Assembly: GCA_037893225.1 (NCBI GenBank)
Contig: JAZGUH010000022.1
Span: 2,976,001 to 3,040,000, forward strand
Reading direction: 5' to 3'
DNA: 64,000 nt
Source: Hippasteria phrygiana
Taxonomy: Eukaryota > Echinodermata > Asteroidea > Valvatida > Goniasteridae
Each line of letters begins with the position of its first letter. Position 1 is the stretch's first letter. The notes beneath the pieces were generated by a model, which searched no databases, was not told where the DNA came from, and saw nothing but the letters and a program-made list of their open reading frames with translations. A program made the position numbers and the translations under genes. Positions 1 through 11,959 of this stretch are shown here, in pieces.

Positions 1-639
1 TTCAGTCCTGACATAATCGGATTTACTTCAGGTCAGACTGACAAAAAAGCCTTCAATTTGATATCAAATGAGACCATAGACTTGTCCATGTCTTAACTGC
101 ATTGCCCCATAATTGCCTTGCCTGGGAAAGTTCCTCTCCTCTGGAAGAGACTTTTGGAAGAGGTGTGCTGGGGCTTTTCCAGGCTATGCCCTCGAGGAGG
201 ACCCGTTCTGGGGTGCAGATCAGATTGCAATAATTGGCTCCCGTAATTCATGAATGATTTGATGAACCACATTGTGGGGATGGACATAAAAAGTCATAAT
301 TACCGCTGTACATTAAATTGTGGCTTTGTGTGACATGTGTGTGTAGAAAAGGCGAGAGCCTGAGTGGGACAGATTACCTATCGATAAAGGGCAAACTAAT
401 TGTATACTAAATGACTATTGCCGAGATAAATTTCTTATATCGAAATGGGTGATATGTAATGGTATACGTGTACAGGCAGGGGAATTTTATTTTAAAAATT
501 GCATTGGAAATTATTTCAAGAGGAAAAAAATGAGAAAAGACACCAATTTATTGAAACAGGACCGGGATCCATGATTGAGATGAAGCGATCTTCGCTGGCA
601 GAATTTACAGTCTAAATTTTTGAAGCCCAACAATTTTCA
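1..639. other. AT-rich non-coding DNA
   Basis: No coding potential, RNA gene or clear repeat structure is visible here. Short ORFs have no recognisable domain or splice sites. Confidence 0.5.
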
Positions 640-1045
640 ATTTCTACCAGTGCACATGTACACATGTCACGTTGGTACATGTACATGTACATGTTTAAAA
701 GATTACTGGTCTTCTTGTAGTATTTTTGGATTCAGAAATTATGCTTGATGTTTCTTTAAACAATTTGTTTTGAATTTCATTGACCAAAAAAAAGGAAAAA
801 AGAAGACTTGACTAGCTTTGAAACCCTTGGAAAACTGTTCCAGTGCTCTACCAACTGAGTTAAATGCACTGCACATGTACACTGTACATGTACCTCTGTC
901 CCCATAGTGAGAAACAGCAATTCATTAGTTAAATAATTTTTGGGTGTGAAATGTATACATGTACATGTAATGGTACATGTACAATTGTATACTACATTTG
1001 TACCACATTGTACATGTATGTACAAATGTACATGTATACAGTAAC
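640..1045. repeat. TACATG simple-repeat clusters
   Basis: Short runs of alternating TACATG/CATGTA occur around 650-692, 873-893 and 955-1039. The same self-complementary hexamer repeats appear dozens of times over the window, usually as 2 to 6 units embedded in other sequence. They generate many of the false short ORFs rich in Tyr-Met-His-Val-Cys. Confidence 0.8.
808..862 (-). repeat. tRNA-derived SINE relic
   Basis: On the minus strand, 845-862 reads as a pol III A box (TAACTCAGTTGGTAGAGC) and 808-828 holds a degraded B box. The tRNA fold is not kept, so this is a SINE head or tRNA pseudogene, not a working tRNA. Confidence 0.5.
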
Positions 1046-3141
1046 AATAATATAATGAATACCCTTTACAGTTTGTAAATTTACCAGAAGGACTGATATC
1101 AATTTAGATTTCAAAGCTGTGTGATTTTGCACCTGACGCCCATCCTTCCAGTAAATGTATTATTAATCGCCTGCCCTGAATGACCTCTACAGTGGTCATC
1201 CATTCCTCTATAATGCATAACACACCTGCCAGTGGTCCAAATCAAGCTCGTTTGTTCTGGTCACTGGTCAATGCTCTCAGCTTCTTTTGGCGATTTGACC
1301 TGTTTAAAAAAAAATATGGAAGATTTAATCTTTCTGTTTAATCCAAGTGAGCGGGGCACCGTCTTGTGGAGCCGGCCCGTTTCTCGGTTGCAAAATGATA
1401 TTTAAAGCATAATGAAACATGTGTGGTTGCTCTGTGATTGTGCCATTTGTCTGTTGTGAGATGACAGTGAGATACGTACAATACTGGTCAATGTACATTG
1501 TACATTGTACCTGTACAAGCAGAACTGCATCCCTCCAGGGTTTAAAAATGCCACATCCCACATCACAGCTGTCTGGGGAATATTATATAAGCAGGGGTGA
1601 AATTTCTCCGAAATTTTTCCTGTTTTCAGAATTTTTTGTGAGATGTCTTCTAGATTTCTGGATGATTTTTTTTAGTTTGGTCCTGAAATTGTTTTTATCA
1701 TTGCAAAATGACCTCTGCAACCTGAAGCAGTCTTCTTTTAATTCTAAAGACCCTATTTTTTGCAATTCTGAACCGTTATAAAATGCAGTTTTCTTAGGCA
1801 TTTTTCAGCAATGCCATATGTACAAATCAAATGCCTCTGAATGTTTTGTGGATGTTTCATTTTCCTCAAATCTCACCCCTGTTTAAATATTAGGGAATGT
1901 GTGTGAACGTGCAGAAGTTGCAGTGTATAACTGGTGAGGGGCTTGATTGGTGATCCTAAAACAGGGTCTTAGTTGAACAGTCAGTAACTCGCCAGCATCA
2001 TGAGTTTTTCAGATGTTGTTTTGTACTAAAAGAAAGCTTATTAATTGTGCTCTGTTGTGTACATACACTTGAGAAGTAATACATGTAGGGCCTAAATGTA
2101 CGTGGGTCATTCCATAAATTATTACTCATCCTACATGTACAATGTACACAGTATTGCAATTAGCCATAGCAAAAACAGAAAAAAGAAAAAATGCTCCGGC
2201 TGCCTAATATTCATCTGCGAGACTGTTTGACCGACATTATTGAATGAAAGAGTCCATGAGTCAGCAACTAATGATGGCTTGACGAGCCCCCATCTCATAA
2301 ATAACCAAGTACATGTACCAGGACGACATTTAGTCACATCTGGCGAGGCGGGAACACTTCATCCTCGATGGCTGTAACGGGACAGTTTCGTAATATGGCA
2401 GACCCGTAGATCGGCCACCCTCACGTCCACTGTGTACACTGTTGCGGATAGAGACGCTGACACAGTGGAGAATTTGACAGATTGTTTCAAGCGAAGTGTT
2501 GGACGTGGCTTGAAAAAAGAGGGTTGCGTACAATGTACAGTGTATGATTGTTTTGTACATTGGATGATGTTGGAAAGTTGTCAACCGTGTTAAAGCCCAA
2601 TCAAATGAATCCTTCATATCACATGACCTGTGAATAAAAATGTCACACAAGTAGAATTGTACAAAATATGTACAATTTTATTTTTCAATTGAACATGTAA
2701 TAACATGTTAGGCTATGTACATGTACATGTACAACTTTTTTTTCTTCTATTGAACATGTATTTTCATGTACATGTACATGTTATAGCCTGCACTATACTA
2801 GGAAATGAAATCTTGTCTGTTGAAAAACGTCATGGCTTGATTGTGCAGCAATGTTTGCCTGTACATGACATACAGACATGTAAACATATCGAATGGTACA
2901 TGTACATACATATATACATTTGTTGTTCGCTGACATTTGTTGTTGGTTCCAGTAAATATTTGTATTCTCCATCATGCGAGGACTCAAATCACAGTCATTT
3001 CATTATAATCTTATGATGGACTTCTAAACAAATGGTATACCAGTGGGCTGGAGAGGACATGATAAAAACAACTCTCAAAAGTAATTGTTGTTATTATTGC
3101 ATGGCAGAAATAATTTCCGGTTTTATTTCAATATACCTTAA
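1046..3141. other. Non-coding DNA with scattered repeat fragments
   Basis: No gene is seen. The stretch 1138-1305 is free of simple repeats and could be a conserved regulatory segment, but this is only a guess from complexity. At 2104-2122 there is an isolated end fragment (TGGGTCATTCCATAAATT) of the 270-bp family found intact at 24,323 and 38,292. TACATG runs lie near 2715-2790 and 2895-2915. Confidence 0.5.
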
Positions 3142-3450
3142 TTAACCCTCACTACCGGTACCCAAGCCTTCCAACTCCAACAGCAGGTTGTGTTAAATTT
3201 TGATGGGTTTAGGACTGTAGCGCCTCGGCACCATTACTTTACATGGAGCTACATGGACATGGTACAATGTATTATGCCCAAATTTGTCTGTAGACATTGT
3301 ACATCCAAAGAATGTGCCATCCAATACTGTGCAGCATACCTACAAATGTACAGTGTATACACTGTACATTTGTAGGTATGCTGCACAGTATTGGATTTTG
3401 ACAGGGTTGAGGACACTTCCTAGTAAAAATGCCTAGGGGGTTAGGGTTAA
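3142..3450. mobile_element. TTAA-flanked MITE, family 1 (piggyBac-like), with internal palindrome
   Basis: The unit begins TTAACCCTCAC and ends GGGGTTAGGGTTAA, so a short inverted repeat lies directly inside TTAA at both ends. TTAA target duplication with termini starting CCC is the hallmark of the piggyBac superfamily. At 309 bp it has no transposase ORF and must be non-autonomous. Related copies are at 12,216, 15,398, 17,383 and 52,065. Superfamily assignment is inferred from target site and termini only. Confidence 0.7.
3321..3394. repeat. Perfect 74-bp palindrome
   Basis: Two 37-bp arms (3321-3357 and 3358-3394) are exact reverse complements with no spacer. The arms start CCAATACTGTGCAGC and meet at GTGTATACAC. 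It lies inside the TTAA MITE at 3142-3450. It could extrude as a cruciform or fold into a hairpin RNA if transcribed. Confidence 0.95.
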
Positions 3451-4746
3451 TCTACATAAAACTACAAAGTGATGCAAATTTCTCTCAGCAATCAACATCC
3501 TCTGTTGGTCTGGTCCCCGAGGGGGTGGGGGGGGGGGAGGGGGGCTCACCCAATATCCAGAGGGATACAGTTCAAAATGCCTGTTCAGTCACTCCGATGT
3601 CACTCTTTTGCTGATGCACATACTATATATGCACCTAGTTTTGTTGTCCTCCAGAGAAAGGTGTTTAATTGGTTATAGTTTCCTCAGTTGGTCTTGTCAA
3701 GTGTATTTCCTGTTCTACAAAGCCGGTTAACATACCACTGGGAACCAACGATCCGCCCATTTTCTACCTCAGTCTGGTTCTTCTCAATGTGTTTTCCGCT
3801 TCTCAAGAGTGAATCACGAGAAAGGCGAGGGGCTCTGTCAGTAATTGTGACTGTTGGGACCAGACAAAATTGACAGGCCAAATTTCAGCCGTTCCTCTGC
3901 GATGAAGCGAGCTCCTGAATTCCCCTAAGATGACGTTGCAAATAAAAGCAGGTTCTTGCAGGTCACAGACCCATAGAAGCCCATGAAAAATGCCCAAATG
4001 TAACAAATTTAAAATCATTTCAGACCTTGTCACATGTTTGACAAACTGAGAACTGGAAAAGTGTATCTTCGTCTTTAGATTTCTTTTTCAATTTGCAGCT
4101 GGTCACTACAAAAATGCTGAGATATTCTCCTTTAGACAACCCCCCTTCCCCCCCCCCCCCCCCCCAAAATAGAAAGTAATTTTTAGAGCACCATAGTGGC
4201 CACTCACAGAGGAAAACCAGCTTTCGGGGCTGCCATGTGCTCAAAACCCATCAGGATAAAGCCCCACAATCTCAGGCACCTCTTTATTTCCACAGTCTCC
4301 TGCATTATGCAGTCCTCAAATCACCCCTTTTAACTGGAGAAACAATGGTAAACATTTTATGATAATCGGGTAGACAGAGGGATTGCTACCCTCTTTGTAA
4401 GTACATCAATATAGCATTGACGACTGATCTGAGTGGGACTCTATGGAGAGAGCGTAAAGCAACACAAAGCTCCATTCATTTGCATTGGGCTTCCAGATCA
4501 AAGTGACATCACACTTTACGTAGGGTGTAGGAAGAAGGTATCCTGCATGGCCTGCTAATTCTAAAAAAAAAAAGGGCAGTGCCAGTGGCAAGTTAACCCT
4601 AACCCTGCCAGTAGTACATGTGTACAAATGTTTCAAATCCCTGACCACAATTTGAATGTCCGCCCTGTTATACGTACTTTTTTACTGTGTTTAAACTTTA
4701 CACAATGTTCATGTAGACCATAATATGTTGTGCCATTGCTGTAGTG
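3451..4746. other. Non-coding DNA with homopolymer tracts
   Basis: Contains a G-rich tract near 3520-3543 and a C tract near 4147-4166. The segment 3625-3960 has higher complexity but no credible exon. Around 4594-4610 is a TTAACCCTAACCC motif matching one end of the TTAA family 1 elements; its partner end was not found. A short hairpin is at 4377-4397. Confidence 0.5.
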
Positions 4747-5371
4747 TTTAAAAGTAGTATCATACAACATTTGCAAACATCAAAAAACCAAACAACCAAA
4801 TTATTATGAAATATCTTACTTGACTAAGTAAATAATGAATACTCTATCAAGCATCCTGAGAAATCATGGCACCTGGTGTGCTGTCATTTTCAAGAAAAGT
4901 GGAATTTTTGTATCAATTTCCAGCGATTGTCGGGCGACAATCGTTGGAAATAGTCTAGCTTCCCGACCTGATAATTGACCTATTGCCGTTTACGAGTTAA
5001 CCACGCCCCTTAGACAATCCTATGGGAATTTTGTGTGGTAATATTTGTTTGTCTCAAATTTTGCATGTTCCACGTGGAATTATAATTGATGTGATTGGAC
5101 AATAATTCACAAGCTGCGTCAACGCGATTCGACCGCGATAGGTCAATTCCCTGACTTCTATAAATTGCTCCGTTTTGTCTGAAGTAGGGTCAAGGAACCA
5201 GACTACAAGAACAGCATTTTTTCCCCTCCATTTTCTCTGTTTTCTCAGCATCTATGCAGACAAAACTTTAAACAGGTCAGTGTTACAGTATTTGCTATAA
5301 AATGTTAACCCTGAAATCCATTCATTTCTGAAAATTGCAGCCAAAGCAAATGTTGTATACTACCTTTTAAA
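4747..5371. mobile_element. MITE with TTTAAAGGTAGTATAC ends, long copy
   Basis: The ends read TTTAAAAGTAGTATCATACA and, in reverse complement, TTTAAAAGGTAGTATACAAC, an imperfect terminal inverted repeat of about 25 bp. An internally deleted relative of about 355 bp lies in opposite orientation at 31,833-32,187, sharing the ATGCTG..AAAACGGAGAGG-like interior and a hairpin (here 4916-4952, arms TTTCCAGCGATTGTCG). No transposase ORF is present. Confidence 0.65.
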
Positions 5372-5869
5372 TACCCTCCCTGTGTAAAAAACGACAGTAG
5401 TGCAGCAACACCATAACATGACCTGACTTGACCTCAAGTGTCCCCAGTGTCCTCAGGAACCCAAACACAGCACTTAGCACCTGTCAGATAAGATAGCTGA
5501 TTGACAACCCCATTTAATTGCTCTGTGGTTGCTGTATAAAGGGGATGATGATGCAGTGTCCAGGGCCCTGGAGTATTGCACATGTATAACAAAAGACATG
5601 ACAAAGGGATGAATAAATCACCTAGCACAAGCGCAGCGATCTCATGCCTGTATATGGCTGGTGGCAGTTTATTTATTTGGTGTACCAATACAAGTGGTTG
5701 GAGCATGGTTGGAGCTAGCAGTACATGTATGGCTGGTGAACTCTGTACATCTGTAATGAGTCATTTGTTTAAACCTTTCTTTGATTGTCCTTCTTGAATG
5801 GTAAGGGTTGAACAGAAATTGGGCCTCACAATATTGACGTTGTATTTGGAAAGCAGTTTTGTCAATCCA
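5372..5869. other. Unassigned non-coding DNA
   Basis: No gene, tRNA or repeat with clear ends seen. Confidence 0.45.
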
Positions 5870-6056
5870 CTAACAATTCTGGACACATTCTTTAATGCCT
5901 TATCTCCAAGAGTGATTGTGTAAAGCAAAGTACCTGCCAAACAAGTAAACAAATATTGTTTAAGTCAATTTTAATGACAATTGATGGGAGAAATTACACA
6001 GGTCAGGTGTAACAGGGACACCAAAAATGTCACACTTTTGGACCCCAAATTTATGG
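5870..6056 (-). mobile_element. Truncated TGGGTCATTCC-family MITE
   Basis: In minus orientation this matches the interior of the 270-bp copies at 24,323 and 38,292 (AAAGTACCTGCC, then GGTCAGGTGTAACAGGGACA, then TGTCACACTTTTGGA). It stops at TTTATGG just before the expected end, and the other terminus is missing. Confidence 0.7.
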
Positions 6057-6884
6057 TGATAAAGATTTTGTTTGCATTGGCACAAAGCTGTCAGTCATTA
6101 ATGTTTTGCTTGTATCACTGTATCAGTATCACTAGCATCATCACATTGACAACAGTCACTACCACCTCGTGACTCCTTTTATAGTGCCCAAACAGCATTT
6201 TAAGAGCCAACAAATGTTGGTTGGAGAGTCCAAGAATTCCCTCATGTTAAATGTATGGGATGTTCAGAAAGTTTAACCCACTGAAAAGCAGTTAAGATGT
6301 TTCATTGGTTTCAGTGTTTCTTATTCTAATGTTGGGCATCTGCAAGGAGGAATACCCACAAGAATGTATATTATGAGTCCTTAGGATTTTTTTGTATTTC
6401 TTTTATTTTCATTTTTTTAAATTGAAATCACGAATACAAGGCTGAAAACCACGCTAAATGTACATTGTGTAGGTAAAGAGTTACGATCAGAGGTGGCAGG
6501 GTTGGCAACATTTTGAATAAGCAACCCTAAGACCCTTATGGTCTTCCTGGGCCCAGATCTACATGTACATTTGTATTGAGGATAATTCTTGAACAGATTC
6601 ATTGGCATGCCAAAAATAATTCATAAATTTTCACATTTAGGTTGCCATTCATAGGCAGATTTTTGTTTTCAGTCGGTGCCTCAACTTAAAAATAGGCCTA
6701 CATGTACATTGTACAGTATGCAATAACAATTATGTTTTAACAACTTTTTTTTTAAGGATAAATTGAAGACAACGTGGATATGACAACTTAATTAAAACTG
6801 AATTACAACTTTCATGGCACCTGGAAATTTTTTTTTTTAAATTGAATAAAACCAACCAGGCCCCCTGTTTGACACACATGTACA
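6057..6884. other. Unassigned AT-rich DNA
   Basis: Nothing recognisable apart from short TACATG runs near 6560 and 6700. Confidence 0.45.
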
Positions 6885-7075
6885 CACAGTCATGTAAACG
6901 GGTGCAATCGTGGACCTCCCATTGTTCCTCTTTTGTTTATACTCTAACTTTTTCGGAAGGCCTCCCATTGGTTTTGTACACGATTTTCAATCGTGGACGT
7001 TAGGTCAAACGTGGACCCCTTTGTCTACGCCCGAATTCTTTTGTCCTAGGTCCACGATTGCCGGCATATACAAAC
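6885..7075. repeat. Dispersed repeat with CGTGGAC boxes, copy 1
   Basis: Shares with 9003-9165 the blocks ACACAGTC, GTGGAC, TTTTTCGGAAG and CCTCC followed by GGTTTTGTACAC-type sequence. CGTGGAC occurs as direct and inverted copies (near 6909, 6993, 7012 and, inverted, 7050). Element type is unknown. The 162-residue ORF across it is an artefact of this repeat. Confidence 0.5.
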
Positions 7076-8952
7076 TCAAGTGTACATGTACATGTATGTA
7101 CAATACATGTAGAAATGTGTCATCCACACAGCAGGTAGTTATTAATCGCTGTCTAGACCAGCCCAGGGGGGAGGGGGGATGTGTCATTGCCTGCAGGTAC
7201 CTATTCACCAACACTGGAAAAAGGTTTTTACTCTTCCTGGAACTTTGGGCCAAAAAGTCAAACGGAAATGATGTTTCATTCATTGTGTCAAGCATTCCTT
7301 TTCCCAGGTTTGTGAAAAACAGAATTGAATCACGAATTAAGGGAAGTGACTGGGTACAAAAATTTGTCATGGAATCAGGTTGGGCCAAGTCCATGTAAAT
7401 GCACTTTATGGTTTTTGGTTTTTTTACGGGGGCCCCTGAATGACTGCATAATGCTGTTTTATGGTACATTTAATATGGAAGGAAGTAATGTTGCGCATCA
7501 TTTGAAGTAATAATTGTAACATCACACAAGATTTCTTGTGCAAACATGAGGCTTTTGGTTCGGAATACAAGATTATTATCAACTTGCATCATCCACAGGA
7601 GTTGTGCTGTGAAGTGTGTTGATCATTTCTGTAGGGTTACGGTACAGGCCTACATGTACTTGTATAGTACATGTATCAATGAGACAGCAATGATCGAGCT
7701 GCATGTACATACATACATGTACATGTATGTCCAGTGTTTATTCAGGTGATAAAAGTGTTGATGACCCGATCTACACACTGTATACCATGCCAATAATGGC
7801 CCATTATTGACTGGTATACAGATCAAGGTCATCACATTCTGTAACACCAATAGTTCTACTTTGACTTTTCTTTTACTACATGTACAATGTAGAGGTAGTT
7901 AATTAATGTAGCCTTCGTCAAGGTGTTCGAATATAGCCCCACGTACATGTACTGTAAACGTACACGCGTGCACCAAGCGCCAACACTAGACCAGACTGAT
8001 CTCTTTGTGTCATAGTGAGCACGTCGGAATGTGTACATATGTACATGTATGGTAGCTGACTGTACAATGCAATTTAGCGGGCGAAAAATTACGCTAGGTC
8101 TCCATGTCTATTCTGTTTAGGTCAAAGGTGATTGTGCACAGTGCCCGCAACGTGTGACATTCTGCCAGCCTCGCAAGGCAAATAAACGTTCTGTCGCGGG
8201 TTATGAAAGTCCAAATGGAAACGCACGGTAGAATTACGCGAAGGCATGTCGCAGCAATTTTCCGCGAGGTTGTGGAAAAACAAGTCCAATGGAAACACGG
8301 CTTATGCTCTACATTACAAAATAACAAAGTTATTGCGCAACTCCAAGAGGCATTCCCCATGTCAGTGTCCAGTCCAGCCTGTTGGCCTTCCACCTTTCTA
8401 GTGGACAGGCAAAAATCATTTTTGCACAGGTGGATTTTGGCTTTTGGAAAATGTATTCACACCTTTTTAAAAATCTTTAATAACACAAAACAAAATCCCC
8501 CCCCCCCCAAAAAAAAATGGCAATGAAATTAGGGCTGTGCATCTGAACCAAGTACATGTACATGAGTACCCAACTACTAAAATGTCAGGAACCAGTTTCC
8601 AGATTATGAAATTGAGTACTATACCCGTAACTGAATTAACGTATTACTTTGTTGGTAATTTTCAAAATGAAAATCAGGGTACATTGTACATATGGAACTA
8701 CAAAACAGATTAACATTGATGACACTTGCGAAAATGCAATTTACACCATAAAGCTACATTGTATAGAGCTCACTGTAGACACTTGCTGCGTTGATGCACC
8801 GATGTGGTAGTATTTATGTGGGGACTTAATTTTTGGGATTGGCTTTCTTAAACGGGTACCCGGGTACCCCTAAATTTAATACATGTACACGTACATTTTA
8901 CATGGATCACGTTAATGCAAAAGATTTTAGTTTTGACTGGAAGTTCATGGAC
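7076..8952. other. Non-coding DNA, partly old repeat
   Basis: No host exon seen. TACATG runs near 7080-7110, 7655-7725 and 7940. The segment 8098-8300 (TCCATG, TGGAAACGCACG, TGGAAACACGGCTT) resembles the interior of TGGTTTCCAT-type MITEs and may be a decayed element. A C tract lies at 8499-8508. Confidence 0.4.
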
Positions 8953-9010
8953 AGTATGTACAATGTACATGTACAATGTACATGTACATGTACACATATA
9001 CATGTACACA
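8953..9010. repeat. TACATG microsatellite
   Basis: Interrupted array of TACATG/TACAATG units. Confidence 0.85.
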
Positions 9011-9165
9011 CAGTCGTGTATCGACCTTCAAACGTGGACTTTTTCGGAAGACCTCCATATGTTTTGTACACAATCCCAATCCCGGACGTACATGTACATG
9101 TACATTGTATGCTGGGAATCGCAGATGATATTGTTCTCCGGCATTTTTCGTCCACGGTTTGAATA
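9003..9165. repeat. Dispersed repeat with CGTGGAC boxes, copy 2
   Basis: Diverged second copy of the repeat at 6885-7075, including TTTTTCGGAAGACCTCC and an inverted GTCCACG near 9151-9157. Confidence 0.5.
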
Positions 9166-10017
9166 CCCAAACATGCTCATTGTAACTGTAAGGTAGAGAA
9201 AACCTTTGCACAAATGCACTGAATGCCAACGCCAAAATAGACTGTACTCCTACATTTTGTAAAATGAGTCATCTTATGTTGCATGTCAACATCTTGACAG
9301 AGTGCACAAAAACGGAATCTTCAATGAAAATCCACCCCCCAAAAATAGAATTGAAACATGAAACAGTCGTACATATATCAATCATGCCGTTCCAGGTGTA
9401 GGGAAACATGTGTGTCACCGTTTCCTGTCATACGAATCCTGTCTGAGCGGATCAGTAAAAAAAAAAGGACTCTGTGTGAACTTGTGAACTGCCCCCACGT
9501 GGGGCTGTCATTGCTGTGGTTAGGGTTAAGTGTATTTAAACACCCCCCCATATGAAATACAGTAACTGTACTTGGCATTGCTATGAATGGGAAACATCAA
9601 CATGTAAAACATCAACATGTAAAACTTAACCACTAAGTTTGAGGTTATCTGATAAGCTGAAAGGGCAGGGGTTGGTCTGGAGTTTAGAAAGAATGCTAGA
9701 ACAATAGAAGAGGTGTGGCTTTTTGAACTGAGGACATTTGTTTTGTTGTAAAAGTGCATGGTTTAATATTTTGTTGTGTGGTTTTTGTGTTTATGAATTG
9801 GTTTTACTAAAATCCTTTTGTTGTTTGTGCTTTGTGTCTGTTCGTCAGCTTGGAGCCTCTGCTTATGTATGTTGGATTTTGGGGAAGCCTAGCCTTTTTT
9901 GGCATGGCTTTTTTCCCTAAATACTCCTTAGTTTTGACAGCTGAGTGATTCTTTTATTGTCCGGTGTCTTATAGTAAACAAACAGAAAACAAACAAAAAC
10001 CTATCAAGGAGCGCTGC
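9166..10017. other. Unassigned non-coding DNA
   Basis: No gene. A GGTTAGGGTTAA end motif near 9519-9531 resembles a TTAA family 1 terminus without a clear partner. A short direct duplication (AAACATCAACATGT) lies at 9592-9621. Confidence 0.4.
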
Positions 10018-10240
10018 TTAAAACCCCTTGCGTACGGAAGATGCCATATGGCGCAAAAAAAACCAGTGCCACCAGGCCGGATGACGCCATTTGCCGCTAT
10101 TTGTGCAGTTTCAATCCATTGTTGGATTATTGTGTATGTTACGCTTGACTGCACAAGCACATTGTGTCCGTTTCGCTTGGCTGCAAAGGCCGGCACGACA
10201 CCTCAATGTCTCCTGTAAATAACCGTACTCAAGGGGTTAA
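10018..10240. mobile_element. TTAA-flanked MITE, family 2 (CCCCTTGCGTACGG ends)
   Basis: Starts TTAAAACCCCTTGCGTACGG and ends CCGTACTCAAGGGGTTAA, giving an inverted repeat of about 14 bp next to TTAA. The interior holds an inverted pair related to TTGTGCAGT..ACTGCACAA and TTCGCTTGGCTGCA. Other copies are at 12,606-12,862 and 15,458-15,684. It has no ORF of substance. TTAA plus CCC ends suggest piggyBac-like mobilisation. Confidence 0.8.
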
Positions 10241-11104
10241 TGTACATGTATCCGTGTGTTGGTTACTATTGTTATTTTTTCATGACCTAATTACATGTAC
10301 AATGTATGTTCCCCCGGACAACAAGAGACTCAAGCAGGCCCTAAAAACGACATTTGCCAAATTGAGCAAACATTTCCTGAAGATTTTATGTGTGAAAATG
10401 CCCAAAAATATGGCAACATTTTGGTTGCCATGGTACACGACTGTGTGTACATACATGTATATGTACTCATTATCTCATGCCTCTCCATAGGCCTGTATTA
10501 TTATTGACGTAATGGTGAGGACAAAATAAGAGGGTATAACAAAGGGAACAATATACTGTCCTCGCGTTTTTTCTTTTGTCTGGAAGGTGTCCTCACGAGT
10601 AAACGTGTGCTTAGTCTATCTGGATGGGTTAGTGTGTAGGAACAATAGAAAGTCCTGACCAGGATGGTGGGGAGAGTACTACTTTAGTTAATATACATTT
10701 CCCTTTGTGTCTGGTGGCTCTGAGCCAACATAACAAAATTGGGTGTGACAGCCCAAGCACTTTGTGTGTCTGGAAATGTTCTGGCTGTGTGATACCAGCA
10801 GAAAGACATTACATGTACATGTACATTATAGATGCCCTTGTCTTGAAGCATCCTATGGGACAAGGCTATAGAACATATGTTTCCCCACTGCACTATTAGT
10901 CAGCAGCAACAGAGGGCGCTAGTCACTTTGACAGTCTAGATTTTAGGCTGCTTTGCATTCAAGCCGTTTCAGTTGGAGAAATCTGGGGTTCCAGTTCCAG
11001 CGAAATATATGATTACTTATTTCTGGTACTGAAAACAAGGATTCCTCAAAAGCACACATTGCATTCGGAATAAAAAAAGTGCGCATTGCAATGTGCCCCT
11101 CGAA
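10241..11104. other. Unassigned non-coding DNA
   Basis: No exon, tRNA or element with ends was found; TACATG runs near 10,240, 10,290, 10,450 and 10,811. Confidence 0.4.
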
Positions 11105-11287
11105 GTCTGAAGAAACCTGTGAGACAAATGTTTTAGAGGTGGGAGGAAAACCCCAGAGTAATATTCTGGGGTAAAACCCATGGAATCAGGCAGGGTCTAA
11201 AAAACCAATCCACATGTTGGCCTTGGTGGGATTCGAACCCACAGCAATGGAAGGCAAGGAAAGTACCACTAGGCCAACCTGACTCCC
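11105..11287 (-). mobile_element. tRNA-derived SINE
   Basis: On the minus strand a tRNA-like head has an A box (TGGCCTAGTGGTA, 11,264-11,276) and a consensus B box (GGGTTCGAATCCC, 11,228-11,240) with a perfect GTGGG/CCCAC T stem, but no regular acceptor stem. Downstream comes GGTTTTCCTCCCACCTCTAA, a tail block of a kind seen in many animal SINEs, ending around 11,105. It is transcribed by pol III if active; the reverse transcriptase would be supplied by a LINE. A candidate anticodon loop TTGCCTT suggests a Gly-type ancestor, but this is uncertain. Confidence 0.7.
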
Positions 11288-11685
11288 TGTAAATTTTATT
11301 TTTAAAATGCAGAATTGTAGAACCTGTTGAAATGAACATTTACGCAATAGTATGCGTGTATCTGTTCTCCAGTAAACTTGTAGCATCGGTACAAAATGTT
11401 TCTGTCAGCCACAAACTCTGTGTGTATGTACCTAAAGGCAAAATGTTAAAAAATTTAATTACAATTAAAAAGCATGTTTAGTGTCCATGCCTGGTTCTTT
11501 TTTTACACTGCATTTATTAAAACTTTTTTACTTTTTTTTACAATTATTTTTGCTTTTCTAAAAAATACACCTCCATAACAATGCAAAGGGGAGAGAAGAA
11601 ATACCTCCAGTCATGTCTATTGCATGTTTCGAATCAATATGGGAACTTTAATGTCAAAAAAAGCCTCCAGAGGCAAAATCCCCTT
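11288..11685. other. AT-rich non-coding DNA upstream of the candidate exon
   Basis: Runs of A and T; nothing recognised. Confidence 0.4.
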
Positions 11686-11802
11686 ATAGAGTACCGAAGT
11701 CTGACGTCAGTTGCCGCGGCAATGGTTCCAAACACATGCAGTTTAGAATGTATTCTGGTTCCAAACATTGCATTGATTGACGTCATCACTTCGGTACTCT
11801 AT
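11686..11802. mobile_element. CRE-bearing MITE, copy 1
   Basis: The ends are ATAGAGTACCGAAGT and its exact reverse complement ACTTCGGTACTCTAT. Each end carries TGACGTCA a few bases further in (near 11,702 and 11,777). At 117 bp it is the shortest of three copies and lies in opposite orientation to the one at 12,981. TA dinucleotides flank the ends. The superfamily cannot be told. Confidence 0.8.
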
Positions 11803-11959
11803 GCCCTCAATCCTGCAAATTCCTCCGATGCATCAACTTCCACAGACCCTCAATCATCCAAATTCCTCCATTTGGCAAAGAGGATTTTGAAGGATTTGGG
11901 AAGCGTAGGGTTTAATGAACAGTGTTCATCAGAATGAGTTTTCTTGTCGTTGTTTGCAG
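11803..11959 (+). other. Intron side upstream of the candidate neurabin exon
   Basis: Non-repetitive lead-in to the exon. It ends with a pyrimidine-rich tract and TTTGCAG at 11,953-11,959, a good 3' splice site. Confidence 0.6.

Noticed and set aside
3142..3450. Telomere-like TTAGGG/CCCTAA at several places
   Set aside because: These are single GGTTAGGGTTAA ends of TTAA-flanked MITEs, not tandem telomeric arrays.
6910..7469. Overlapping 162- and 154-codon ORFs
   Set aside because: They cross a dispersed repeat also present near 9.0 kb, and neither frame is kept there.
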